In this document: positions 50,152-64,000 of the stretch, piece after piece | Layout of the letters: each line of letters starts with the position of its first letter | How positions within the stretch are numbered: position 1 is the stretch's first letter | Assembly: GCA_963843595.1 (NCBI GenBank) | Contig: CAWJLG010000016.1 | Location: forward strand, 186,001-250,000 | Source of the DNA: CAIWHR01 sp963843595 | Lineage (GTDB): Bacteria; Pseudomonadota; Gammaproteobacteria; Burkholderiales; Casimicrobiaceae | Length of the DNA stretch: 64,000 bases | Reading direction: 5' to 3' | Translations under genes and position numbers: made by a program | Notes under the pieces: model-generated | Database searches by the model: none | The model's input: only the letters and a program-made list of their open reading frames with translations | Told to the model about the DNA's origin: nothing

Positions 50152-53100
50152 GTGGCCCATTACGATCCGACGAAAGAAGCCGGCCGGTCGCAGTCGCAGG
50201 GGGCCTCACGCCCGGTGGCCACGCGCCACTTCTTCGCGATCACGCTGGCCTACGCCGCGTTTGTGGTCTACGGCAGCCTCGTCCCGCTGGACTTTCACTA
50301 TCGACCCTTCGCCGAAGCACTGGCGGCCTTCCGGCACACGCCGTATCTGCGACTGGGCATCGGGTCGCGCGCCGACTGGGTCGCGAACATCCTGCTGTAT
50401 ATCCCGCTGGCCTTCGTCGCCACCAGCTGGCTGACGATGAAGGCGCGTGCCGGCGCCCTCAGCGCCGGCATTCTGGTCATCGGCCTCTGCGGGGCGTTGG
50501 CCGTCGGCGTCGAGTTCGCGCAGTTGTACTTTCCGCCGCGCACCGTTTCGCTGAACGACATCATCGCGGAATTCATCGGCTCCGGTCTCGGAATCGTTCT
50601 TGCGGTGTTCGCGGGCGAATGGCTGTTTGCGCTGTGGGCCGACGTGATCCACGGCGGCCACCGCGGAACGCAGGCGCTGATCGCCTTGTACGCGCTGTCG
50701 TATCTTGGTTTGGCGCTGTTTCCGTTCGACTTCGTCGTGTCCCCCTCCGAACTTGGCGACAAGCTCGCGAATACGGGGCGAACCGCATTCTTCGTCAGCC
50801 AGGCCTGCGGCGGCCTCTTCGGCTGCAGCGGGAAACTGCTGTCGGAAGTCATCGTCGCCGCACCCCTGGGCATCTTCTTCGGCATGGTGGTCGCGACGAA
50901 GCACGGGCCCGCTCTTGGGAAGGCATTCGGCTTGGGGATCCTGCTGGGTGTGGTGATCGAAGGCATGCAGGCCTTCCTCGCCTCGGGGGTCAGCCAGGGC
51001 GCATCCGTCTTCACGCGTGGGATCGGCATGGCGCTCGGCGTGGCCGTCCATCGCTCCTTCCACAAGGACTTGCTCGTCCGCTACGGCACGCAGATTCGCA
51101 CGGCCGTGCTCTTCGCCCTTCCGGTGTACGCCGCACTGCTGCTGGCGATGAACGGATTCTTCACGTCGAGTATCCAGGGCTCGTGGGCGGCTTGGGCCAA
51201 GCTCCGTGAGGTTCACTTTCTCCCGTTCTACTACCACTACTTCACCAGCGAAACGGAGGCGCTGTACAGCCTGCTCGCTCACGCGGGCGTGTACGCGCCC
51301 ATCGGCTTGATGGTGTGGATAATGCGCGACGGCGAGCGGAATCGTGTCTCGCCCTGGCTTGCCGCAGTGGTCGCCGCCGTCACCGCGTTGACGATGGAGA
51401 CGCTCAAGCTCTTTCTCGTGGGCAAGCGGCCCGACCCGACCGATGTGCTGATCGCGGCCGTCGCGGCGGCATTGGCCTGTACCGCGGCCACGCATCTGAC
51501 GCGCTGGTCGGGCGCCGACGCGGGCGCATCGGCGCCGGTTCGGGCGGGCGCGCCGCAGGCACCGCCGAGAAGACGGCAGACCGCTGTCCGGCTCGTCGCC
51601 GTTGCGGCGAGCGTTCTGGTCGTACTGATCGCAGTCGTCGGCTGGGTGATTGCGATTCAGCCGCGCGAGCATTACGTCGACGAGAGCACGCTTCCCCAGC
51701 TGCCGGCGCCCCTCGACACTGCCGCCGGCGAATCTGCCCGGATTCAAGGTCGCCCATCCGCGGTTGCCGAGTCCTTCCGCCGCCGATGTCGCGCGATTGA
51801 CGGTCGAGAATCCGCAGTACCTGCGCAGCATCCGCAGCCGCGCGGGCGGCGGCAAGGGTGACCTCGAGGCGGCCGTGTTGCAGGGCGTCGTCGAGCCGGG
51901 CAGCGTGGACCTCGCCCTGCTTCACCGTCGCCTGCTGGAGCTCAAGTTCGACTGGCGCGGCCATGAACAGGTCAAGCCGCTGGCGCTCGCCTACGACTGG
52001 CTGTACCCGCAGTGGAGTGCAACGCAGCGCGAGCAGTTGAAGTACAAGCTCGCCGACGGCTGCGACTATCTGATCGACGTGATTCGCAAGGACCGGCTGT
52101 CGCCCTACAACGTCATTCTGTACAACAGCCCGTTCCAGGCGCTGATGGCCTGCTCCATCGCGCTCTACCGCGACGATCCACGCGGCGACCCGATCATGAA
52201 CTTCACGGCCGATATGTGGCTGAACCGGGTACTCCCGGTCTGGCGGCAGATCATGGGCAAGAACGGCGGCTGGCACGAGGGCGGCGAGTACGTCGGCATC
52301 GGCATCGGGCAAGCCATCTACCAACTCCCTGCGATGTGGCGAAACGCAACGGGACAGGACCTGTTCGCCGCCGAACCCGGCATCCGCGGGTTTCTCGATT
52401 TCCTCGTCTACCGCACGCGGCCGGACGGCACGCACTTCCGCTGGGGCGATGCCGCGTACTTCGACCGCATCGTTCCCGACGCGACGCCGCTGGCCCTCGA
52501 ACTGCGGCACGCCGCCGCCTACAGCCTCCGCCCGCCCGGCAAGAGAGGTGGCTCCATCGGGATGGCCATGGGGTCCGTTCACCGACCCGACGCTTCTCGA
52601 CCCGACTGCCGCCGCGCGCCTCCCGCTCACGCGCTATTTCGACGGCATCGGCATGATCGTCGCGCGCAGCGACTGGACGCCCGACGCGACCTACGTGACG
52701 TTCAAGGCGGGCGACAACTACTGGTCGCATACGCATCTCGACCAGGGTGCGTTCACCATCTACAAGGGCGGCGAACTGGCCATCGACAGCGGCCTCTACG
52801 GACCGAAGTACGGCTCCGATCACCACATGAATTACGCGTATCAGGCGATCGCGCACAACACGATCACGGTCACGGACCCGGACGACACCGTGCCTGCGCC
52901 GGGAAAGGATGAGACCCGCCCGATCGCCAACGACGGCGGACAGCGGCGGATCGGTTCCGGCTGGGGTGTCGAGGCGGCGCCACTGGACCTCGCGGAATGG
53001 AACGCCAAGCGCGACATCTATCACACGGCGACGATGGAGAAAGTCTTCGACCAGGACGAAATCGTGGTCGCCGTCGCCGACATCACGCCCGCGTATACGA

Positions 53101-53811
53101 ACGAGCAATCGGGCCGCGGCACGTTTTCGCACCGGACGCGCCGCGTGGAACGGTTCTGGCGGACGTTCGGGTACGACCGGGCCGACGATGTGATCGTCGT
53201 CTTCGACCGGGTGACCGCCACCAAGGCGGAGTTTCGCAAGCGCTGGCTGCTGCACACGATCGAAGCACCCGCAGCTCACCGCAAACGGTTTCACCGTGAA
53301 CGTCATGCCGCAGAACCGGCCCGGTCACGCCGGCGGCCGTCTCGAGGGGAAAGTACTATTGCCCAAAGGCGCCACGATCAACGCGATCGGCGGTCACGGC
53401 TTCGAGTTCTTTGTCGACGACAAGAATTACGACGAGAATGGAACACTACAGAACGCGATCCGCAAACTCGGCCCCAACAATGGCGAACCCGGCGCGTGGC
53501 GGGTCGAGGTGAGTCCCGCCGAGGATGCGGCCGATTCGCAGTTTCTCGTCGTCCTGCTGCCCACGGGCGTGAACGAGCGGCCGACCCATCGCGTCCGCCT
53601 GCTCGAATCGGGCGCCCGCGTCGGCTGCGAGGTGGTCGGCCCCAAGCGCACGACGCGCTGGTGGTTCGATCCCGCCCGCAACGGCCTCGAGCTCGAGGTG
53701 ATTGCCGGAAGCCAAGAGCGTCGCTATCCGATCGTCGGTCAGCCCGCGCCGACGCCAGCGCCGCCGGATTGGCCCGCGCGCGTGAGAAAATGGCTCCGTT
53801 TGTCCCCGTGA
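50152..53811 (+). CDS. VanZ-like membrane protein fused to periplasmic heparinase II/III, frameshifted
   Basis: About 1,220 codons with no stop and no believable start in between. N-terminal ~460 residues: VanZ-type membrane domain (FFAITLAYAAFVVYGSLVPL, DFHYRPFAEA, ADWVANILLYIPLAFVATSW, VGVEFAQLYFPPRTVSLNDI, repeated by LYSLLAHAGVYAPIGLMVWI). Then a single helix AVRLVAVAASVLVVLIAVVG, the linker HYVDESTLPQLPAP, and after an indel near 51718 LPGFKVAHPRLPSPSAADVA, the usual opening of heparinase II/III proteins. That domain has VILYNSPFQALMACSIALYR, GGWHEGGEYVGIGIGQAIYQ, and the beta-sandwich half WSHTHLDQGAFTIYKGGELA, HHMNYAYQAIAHNTITVTDP. Further indels near 52575 and 53278. Start taken at GTG 50152; TTG 50113 is possible. 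Probably trims or releases the uronate-containing polysaccharide in the periplasm. Confidence 0.8.
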
Positions 53812-53876
53812 GGGGCAGCGGCAGGCCGTAGCAGCGGCTCGCGCGAGCCCCTCAGTCACGAAACCAAGGCAATCGA

Positions 53877-54783
53877 ATGACGACACTGACTCACCTCCAG
53901 CGCCTGGAGGCGGAGAGCATCGACATCATGCGCGAGGCGGTCGCCGAGAGCGAAAAGCCCGGTGATGCTCTACTCGATCGGCAAGGACAGCTCGGTGATG
54001 CTGCACCTCGCGATGAAGGCGTTCTATCCGTCCAAGCCGCCCGTTTCCGCTGCTCCACGTCGACACGACGTGGAAATTCCGCGAGATGATCGAGTTCCGC
54101 GGCAAGACGACGAAGGAGCTCGGGCTGGAGCTCATCGTCCACGTCAATCCCGAAGCGCTGGCGATGGGCATCAACCCGTTCACGCACGGCTCCGCGGTCC
54201 ACACCGACATCTGGAAGACGCAGGGGCTGAAGCAGGCGCTCGACAAGTACGGATTCGACGCGGCCTTCGGCGGCGCGCGCCGCGACGAGGAGAAGTCGCG
54301 CGCCAAGGAGCGCATCTTCTCGTTCCGCTCGGCGCAGCACCGCTGGGATCCGAAGATGCAGCGGCCCGAGCTCTGGCGCCTCTACAACGCGCGCAAGAAC
54401 AAGGGCGAGAGCATGCGCGTGTTTCCGCTGTCGAACTGGACCGAGCTCGACATCTGGCAGTACATCTACCGCGAGAACATCCCGATCGTGCCGCTGTATT
54501 TCGCCAAGGAGCGGCCGGTCGTCGAGCGCGACGGCGCGCTGATCCTGGTCGACGACGACCGGATGCCGCTGGACGCCGGGCGAGAAGCCGACGATGAAGA
54601 CGCGTGCGCTTCCGCACGCTGGGCTGCTATCCGCTGACCGGCGCCATCGAGAGCGAGGCCGACACGCTGACCGGCATCATCCAGGAGATGCTGCTCGCGA
54701 CCACCTCCGAGCGGCAGGGCCGCGTGATCGACCACGATTCCACCGGGTCGATGGAAAAGAAGAAACAGGAAGGGTATTTCTGA
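53877..54783 (+). CDS. cysD: Sulfate adenylyltransferase subunit 2, frameshifted
   Basis: ATP-sulfurylase small subunit, forming APS from sulfate and ATP with CysN. MTTLTHLQRLEAESIDIMRE, PP-loop in MLYSIGKDSSVMLHLAMKAF (read in a second frame), LLHVDTTWKFREMIEFR, INPFTHGSAVHTDIWKTQGL, AAFGGARRDEEKSRAKERIF, LSNWTELDIWQYIYRENIPI, and RFRTLGCYPLTGAIESEADT, SMEKKKQEGYF. Indels near 53962, 54045 and 54585. Joined length ~302 residues, equal to typical CysD. The stop overlaps the cysN start (TGATG). Confidence 0.94.
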
Positions 54784-56772
54784 TGAACTACGCTTCGGAA
54801 CCGATCTCGCAGGACGTCGCGCGCTATCTCAAGTCCCAGGAACACAAGGGCTTCCTGCGCTTCATCACCTGCGGCAGCGTCGACGACGGCAAGAGCACGC
54901 TGATCGGCCGCCTGCTCTACGAATCGAAGATGCTGTTCGAGGATCAGCTCGCGGCGCTGGAGGCCGACTCGAAGAAGGTCGGCACCCAGGGCGGCGATCT
55001 CGACTTCGCGCTGCTGCTCGACGGCCTGCACGCCGAGCGCGAGCAGGGCATCACCATCGACGTCGCCTACCGCTTCTTCTCGACCGACACGCCGCAAGTT
55101 CATCGTCGCCGACACGCCGGGGCACGAGCAGTACACGCGCAACATGGTCACCGGCGCGTCGACCGCCGACGTCGCCGTGATCCTGATCGACGCCCGCAAG
55201 GGTGTGCTGATCCAGACGCGCCGGCACAGCTATCTGGTGTCGCTGCTCGGCATCCGGAAGGTCGTGCTGGCCGTCAACAAGCTCGACATGGTCGGCTACT
55301 CGAAGGACGTGTTCGACCGCATCGAGGCGGACTACCGGAGCTTTCGCGCGACCAGATCGGGCTCGAGGACATCGTCTGCATCCCGCTGTCGGCGCTCAAG
55401 GGCGACAACGTCACCGCGCCCAGCGCCAACACGCACTGGTACCACGGCCCGACGCTGATGGGCTATCTGGAGACGGTGGAGATCGCGGACGAGCGCCCGA
55501 ACGGCCCGTTCCGCATGCCGGTGCAGTGGGTGAATCGCCCGAATCTCGACTTCCGCGGCTTCTCCGGCCGCATCGTGGGCGGATCGGTCCGCACCGGCGA
55601 CCGCCTGCGCGTGCTTCCCTCGGGCAAGGAAAGCACCGTCGCGCGCATCGTGACCCGCGACGGCGATCTCGAGCACGCCGTCGCCGGCCAGTCGATCACG
55701 ATCACGCTCACCGATGAGATCGACATCAGCCGCGGCGACATGCTCGTCGCCGCCGATTCGCCCGCCGGCATCGCCGACCAGTTCGAGGCGATGCTCATCT
55801 GGATGCACGAGGAGGAGATGCTGCCCGGACGGTCGTACCTGCTGAAGATCGGCGCGAAGACCGTCGGCGCGACGATCGCCACGCCGAAGTACAAGGTCAA
55901 CGTCAACACGCTCGAGCACCTGGCCGCGAAGACGCTGCATCTGAACGAGATCGGCGTCTGCAACCTCAACCTCGATCAGCCGATCGCCTTCGATCCCTAC
56001 GCGGAGAATCGCGACACCGGCGGGTTCATCCTGATCGACCGGCTCACCAACAACACGATCGGCGCGGGGCTGCTCCACTTCGCGCTGCGCCGGTCGCAGA
56101 ACATCCACTGGCAGGCGATCGAGGTCAACAAGAAGGCGCACGCGGCACTGAACGGCCAGAAGCCGTGCATCGTCTGGTTCACCGGCCTCTCCGGCGCCGG
56201 CAAGTCGACGATCGCCAACGTCGTCGAGAAGAAGCTGCACGTCGCTCGGCCGGCACACCTATCTGCTCGACGGCGACAACGTCCGCCACGGCCTGAACAA
56301 GGACCTGGGCTTCACCGAGGCCGATCGCGTCGAGAACATCCGGCGCGTCGCCGAAGTGTCGAGGCTCATGGTCGATGCCGGCCTGATCGTCCTGGTGTCG
56401 TTCATCTCTCCCTTTGCCGCGGAGCGGAGGATGGCGCGTTCCCTGGTTCCGGAAGGCGAGTTCTGCGAGGTGTTCGTCGATGCGCCGCTCAGCGTGGCCG
56501 AGCAGCGCGACACCAAGGGGCTCTACAAGAAGGCGCGACGCGGCGATCTCAAGCATTTCACCGGCATCGATTCGCCGTACGAACCGCCCGAGCATCCGGA
56601 GATCCGGATCGACACCACCACCCGTTCGCCGGAGGAAGCGGCCGAGGACATCGTGGCGCGGCTACGCGAGATGGGCGCGCTCGAGACCCGCCGTGAGCCT
56701 CACGGTCTGCGACGACCGCTCGCTCGTCAGCGATCGCAGAATCGCTGCGCACACATGCGACCCGGCCAATGA
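54783..56772 (+). CDS. cysNC: Bifunctional sulfate adenylyltransferase subunit 1 / APS kinase, frameshifted
   Basis: CysN GTPase fused to CysC, making PAPS. CysN: FITCGSVDDGKSTLIGRLLY (P-loop), LDGLHAEREQGITIDVAYRF, FIVADTPGHEQYTRNMVTGA (G3), VVLAVNKLDMVGYSKDVFDR (G4), then EF-Tu-like domains FRMPVQWVNRPNLDFRGFSG. APS kinase from about residue 455: CIVWFTGLSGAGKSTIANVV (Walker A), LLDGDNVRHGLNKDLGFTEA, RVENIRRVAEVSRLMVDAGL, GLYKKARRGDLKHFTGIDSP. Indels near 55097, 55345 and 56247. About 663 codons. The APS kinase part shows that PAPS, not only APS, is made; with polysaccharide genes around, PAPS for glycan sulfation is plausible, but no sulfotransferase is in the window. Confidence 0.93.
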
Positions 56773-57560
56773 TCGACTGGCTCAATCCGCTTGCCGGCTT
56801 CCTTGTCGGTGTCCTGGTCGGCTTCACCGGCGTCGGCGGCGGCGCGCTGATGACGCCGCTGCTGGTGTTCCTGTTCGGGGTCGCGCCGCAGACCGCCATC
56901 GGCACCGACCTGCTGTTCGCGTCGGTCACCAAGGGCGTCGGCGGCTGGGTGCACGGCGCCCGCGGGTTCGATCGACTGGCTGGTGCTGCGCCGGCTGTGC
57001 CTGGGCAGCCTGCCCGCCGCGGCGCTGACGCTGCTGTGGATCGGCTACTTCCCGCCCGAGAAAGGACTGCGGGCGCTGCTGATGCCGGCGCTGGGCGCCG
57101 CACTGGCGGTGACCAGCCTCGCCATGCTGTTCCAGCCGCGGCTGCACAAGCTGGGGCAACAATTGCGCACGACGACGCCGATCCCGTTCAAGCGGGCACA
57201 GCCCGGGCTGACCGTCGTCGCAGGCGCGATTCTCGGCCTTCTGGTGACGCTGACGTCCGTAGGCGCCGGGGCGCTCGGCGTGGTGATGCTCGTCTATCTC
57301 TATCCCTACCGGCTGACGCCCCCGAAGCTCGTCGGCACGGATATTGCACACGCTATTCCGTTGACGCTGGTGGCCGGGCTGGGACACTGGAGTCTCGGCA
57401 ACGTCGATTTCGGCCTGCTGGGCGACCCTGCTCCTGGGTTCGATTCCCGGGCATCATTCTCGGCTCGCGATTGAGCATCCGGGCGCATCATGGGCATGTA
57501 CGAAACGCAATCGCAGTCATGCTGGCGGTCGTCGGCGGCAAGCTCCTGCTGCAATCGTGA
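56769..57560 (+). CDS. TauE/SafE-family sulfite/sulfonate exporter, frameshifted
   Basis: Inner-membrane protein of about 263 residues. MIDWLNPLAGFLVGVLVGFT, GVGGGALMTPLLVFLFGVAP, QTAIGTDLLFASVTKGVGGW, then after indels near 56975 and 57425 LRRLCLGSLPAAALTLLWIG, LTVVAGAILGLLVTLTSVGA, LVGTDIAHAIPLTLVAGLGH, LGSIPGIILGSRLSIRAHH, AIAVMLAVVGGKLLLQS. The repeated G-(V/A)-G-(G/A)-G and PxxAIGTDLLFA motifs are typical of the family. Its ATG overlaps the cysNC stop (ATGA). In this position it likely moves a sulfur oxyanion linked to the sulfate-activation genes. Confidence 0.9.
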   Translation: MIDWLNPLAGFLVGVLVGFTGVGGGALMTPLLVFLFGVAPQTAIGTDLLFASVTKGVGGWVHGARGFDRLAGAAPAVPGQPARRGADAAVDRLLPARERTAGAADAGAGRRTGGDQPRHAVPAAAAQAGATIAHDDADPVQAGTARADRRRRRDSRPSGDADVRRRRGARRGDARLSLSLPADAPEARRHGYCTRYSVDAGGRAGTLESRQRRFRPAGRPCSWVRFPGIILGSRLSIRAHHGHVRNAIAVMLAVVGGKLLLQS

Positions 57561-57604
57561 GTGCCGACGATCGTTGTTGCACGACACTCTGACCCTGATC
57601 GGCG

Positions 57605-59608
57605 ATGAACTCTTCGTATTCTCGCAACTGGACCAGCCACGCCGGGCCCGCGATGCACGCGGATTTCGCGCCGGCGGCCAGCGCGCGGGCGAATCGGCGT
57701 CGCCTCCGCGTGTTTCTGGGAACGCTGATCGTCGCCTTGGCGGTGAGCCTCTCCTACACGTTCCTGCGGCCGGCCGAGTACCGCGCAACGGCACGGGTCG
57801 AGATCACGCCCGCCGTGGGATCGGTCGCCATTACCCCGCCTTCCGGGTCGTCTTCCGTGGTGGTGCAGGACGGCGCAGCGGAGTCTCCGAAATCATTCCT
57901 GACCGAAGTGCAGGTCGTGACGAGCCGGCCGGTGCTCGAGCAGGCCGCGAGCCGGCTGGAACGTGCCGGTCGCGATCTCTCGGTCTTCGGTCCGGACACG
58001 GTCACCGGCATCCAGTCGCATCTCGAGGCGAAGCCGGTCGAGAGCACGAACGTCGTCGAACTCGTCGCCACCGGACCGAGCGCCGAGCTTACGGCGCCCC
58101 TGCTCAATGCCATCGTCGAGGTCTACCGGGAGCGCCTTGCGGAAGCCTATCGCAGCTCGTCGAGCGAGGTGATCGCCCGCGCCGACGAGGAAGCGAAGAA
58201 GCTCGAAGCGACCGTCGCCGCCAAGCGGCGCGAGGTCGAGAGCTTCCGCCTTCGCTACAACATCGTCTCGCTCGAGCGCGGCGAGAACGAGGTCCTCGCC
58301 CGCGTGAAGAACCAGAGCACGTCCCTCGGCGCCGCCAACGAAAAGGTCGCGGTGGCAGAAGGCAAGCTGCGTTCGCTGTCCGAGGCAGCCGCCGCCGGCA
58401 AGTCGGTGGTCCGGGCGAAGGACGACCCGACGCTCGCCAACCTCGAGCAGCGCGCTTCGCAGGCGCGCGAGGACATGCGCGACCTGGAACGTACCTATAC
58501 GCCGGACTACCTCGCCAAGGATCCACGCGCGATCGCGCTGCGCACGCGCATCGCCGAAATGGATCGGCAGGTGAAGATCCAGCGCGAGGCCAGCCAGCAG
58601 GCGGCGTTGCTCGAAGCCCAGCAGGAACTGGCAAGCGCGCAGGAAGCCGCCAGGCGAATGCAGAGCCAGATGGCCAGCGACCGGCAGCAGGTCGGCGAAT
58701 TCACGGCGCGGTTCAACGAATACAAGTCCCGCCAGGACGAGCTCGCCGAGCTCGAGACCGCCTATCGCAGCGTCGTCCAGCGCAAGGTCAAGCTGGAAGC
58801 CAGCGAGCGGGCGCGCATGCCGACGCTCAAGGTGCTGGAGGCCGCCGTCACGCCGCAGCAACCCTGGCGCCCGCTCTACTGGCGCGATGCCGCGATCAGC
58901 GTCGCCGGCTCGCTCGTGCTCGCGTTGCTGGCGATGTGGCTGGTGGAGCTCTTCAACCGGACGGAGCCGCAGCCCGCGGTGGTGATCGCGCAGTCGCTCG
59001 GCGGGCTGCCGTACCAAGCCGATGCCGCAACTGCTTCCGACCGGCGGCGCGCCAGTTCAGGCGCTGCCGGCGAGACGCGACGCCGCTGTTGCCGCAACAG
59101 GCCGCGCTTGCCGCGAGAACTCAGCCAGGAGGAAGCGTCGGCGCTGCTCCGCGCGGCGGACGATTCCGATCGGATCGCCATGCTGATTGCTGCTGAGCGG
59201 CGTCAGCCCCGACGAGCTGCTCGAATTGACGTGGGGTGACATCGACTTCGCGCGGCAACTCGTTCGCATCAAAGGTGAATCGGCACGCGAACTCGTGCTC
59301 TCCGAACCGCTGCAACAGCTGCTCGCGGCGCAGCCGTCTCACCACGAGGCACGATCTCGTCGTCGGTGCGCAGGGTCGGCGGCGCAACACGGGACGACAT
59401 CGACGCGCGACTCCTTTGCGCCGCACACGACGCCGGAGTCGACTCCGCAACGGAGGTCACGATGGATTGCCTTCGCCACACGTACATTGCGTTTCTCGTC
59501 CGTCAAGGCATTCGCTTTGCGGATCTTGCAGCTTGTCGGTCATTTGACGCGGGAAATGCTTGTTCAGTACAGTTCGCTGGCCCCGCACGACGCGAGATCG
59601 CCCCGTGA
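57605..59608 (+). CDS. Wzz-like chain-length determinant fused to degenerate tyrosine-recombinase domain, frameshifted
   Basis: Polysaccharide co-polymerase with an unusual tail. Wzz part: first helix VFLGTLIVALAVSLSYTFLR, periplasmic VEITPAVGSVAITPPSGSSS, long coiled-coil (SSEVIARADEEAKKLEATVA through AQQELASAQEAARRMQSQMA), GNVR-type EAAVTPQQPWRPLYWRDAA, second helix AISVAGSLVLALLAMWLVEL. The cytoplasmic tail then reads LSQEEASALLRAADDSDRIA and, after an indel near 59185, LLSGVSPDELLELTWGDIDF, VRIKGESARELVLSEPLQQL; further frames give VTMDCLRHTYIAFLVRQGIR and LLQLVGHLTREMLVQYSSL. These are recombinase boxes, but box I lacks its Arg. Probable start is ATG 57653. The exact 3' end is uncertain because of indels near 59340 and 59522. 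Confidence 0.78.
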
Positions 59609-60193
59609 GGCGATAGCCACAGATTTCCCGGCTTGCGTGAAATTGGATTCCGCGGCTCAAGCGAACACAGCTAATAACTCGCCGGGCTTCTACTCACGAA
59701 GAGTCGGTATCGGCGGGCGCGGATCAGCCCTGAATCGATATCCCGCGACCGTGGATCCGTGTCGGACGCTTCGACGAATTTGCAGTGCGCGTGAATGCCT
59801 AGGCAGACAGCGGAGACACGGCTCCATGATCGGAGCAAGCCGGCGGTTCTCAGTTATCGTTCCGGCCGATGAATGCCGGCCGCGCAAGCCTGTCTTCCAT
59901 GCCGGCGAAATGCATTATGACCGAGCCGACGAGTACGGCTGGCGGTCGCGCGGCTTGGAGGAGCTCGCTATTGGGCTCCTGGCAACGGACGCCACCGGGG
60001 GGCATCGACGCGCAAAACGCCGTCCGCGAAGGCGCGTAACACAACGTGGATGCCTTCAACGCTATTGCCGCTGGCACAATTGCTGCATGCGTCCTCCTCG
60101 ACCTTGCACCTTCGAGGGAACACTCCCTGCGCATCGATCGCCGTGCGTCCGCGCCGGTTTTGAGATAGAGCCGAATACACGCTTAGCTTTGCA
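59609..60193. other. Interval before the NRPS gene
   Basis: About 585 bp with no supported gene. The first part may be the true end of the Wzz-recombinase gene. No tRNA, hairpin terminator or promoter could be marked with confidence. Confidence 0.4.

Positions 60194-64000
<3,807 letters not shown>

Noticed and set aside
59110..59608. Integrase-like sequence as evidence of a phage or integrative element
   Set aside because: It is joined to the Wzz-like protein, lacks the first catalytic Arg, and no attachment sites or other phage genes lie nearby.

Overview
The window is about 64 kb of GC-rich DNA. Gene content points to a denitrifying, floc- or biofilm-forming betaproteobacterium of the Rhodocyclales/Burkholderiales type: narXL-narK2K1-narG, PEP-CTERM sorting signals, the PrsK/PrsR/PrsT regulatory set of the exosortase (XrtA/EpsH) system, and EpsB-type sugar transferases. 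The species cannot be named from this sequence. Many genes carry single-base frameshifts while neighbours are clean. Because the broken genes read perfectly when frames are joined, most of these look like assembly or read errors, and such genes are annotated over their full joined extent.

Layout. (1) 1-8809, minus strand: nitrate respiration. A small membrane protein, the sensor kinase NarX, the regulator NarL, the transporters NarK2 and NarK1, and the start of NarG (cut by the window edge). (2) 8810-11213: a GEMM-I (c-di-GMP) riboswitch leading into a secreted S8 protease with two Ig-like domains. (3) 11438-13788: an ICMT-type methyltransferase and a PEP-CTERM protein. (4) 14306-15736: decayed repeats, two 126-bp inverted-repeat elements and small conserved genes. 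(5) 15743-18379: sugar transferase EpsB (copy 1) and a YdcF protein.

(6) 18587-27977: two FeeM-like acyltransferases mixed with a Lol/Mac-like ABC transporter (ATPase, two FtsX-type permeases), a LolA-like periplasmic protein and a DUF1302 outer-membrane protein. Together these look like a route that makes and exports an acylated product. A lower-GC insert (about 23.7-25.5 kb) carries a small ORF, an RRM protein and a WbpG-like amidotransferase. (7) 28733-29891: a sigma-54 promoter, a second PEP-CTERM gene and its terminator. (8) 30102-45349, minus strand: the exopolysaccharide/exosortase block, with a VAO-type oxidase, S1C protease, lytic transglycosylase, UDP-GlcNAc 4-epimerase, UDP-sugar dehydrogenase, PrsT, PrsR, PrsK, EpsB (copy 2) with its own sigma-54 promoter, and GalE. 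The exosortase itself is not in the window.

(9) 45481-50119, minus strand: an HPr-rel-A cassette (nucleotidyltransferase, HprK-like kinase, PqqD-like chaperone) with a Cys-rich Tat-type exported protein and a membrane-anchored beta-propeller protein. (10) 50152-59608, plus strand: a VanZ-heparinase fusion, the sulfate-activation genes cysD-cysNC with a TauE/SafE exporter, and a Wzz-like chain-length protein fused to a degenerate tyrosine-recombinase domain. (11) 60194-64000: the start of an NRPS (C-A-PCP-C), predicted to load threonine.

The parts that seem least described are the HPr-rel-A cassette with its candidate Cys-rich substrate, the acyltransferase/Lol-like export group, and the two fusions in the polysaccharide locus. 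The two good sigma-54 sites share the same -24/-12 form and sit before a PEP-CTERM gene and an epsB gene, which fits control by the PrsK/PrsR pair encoded between them.
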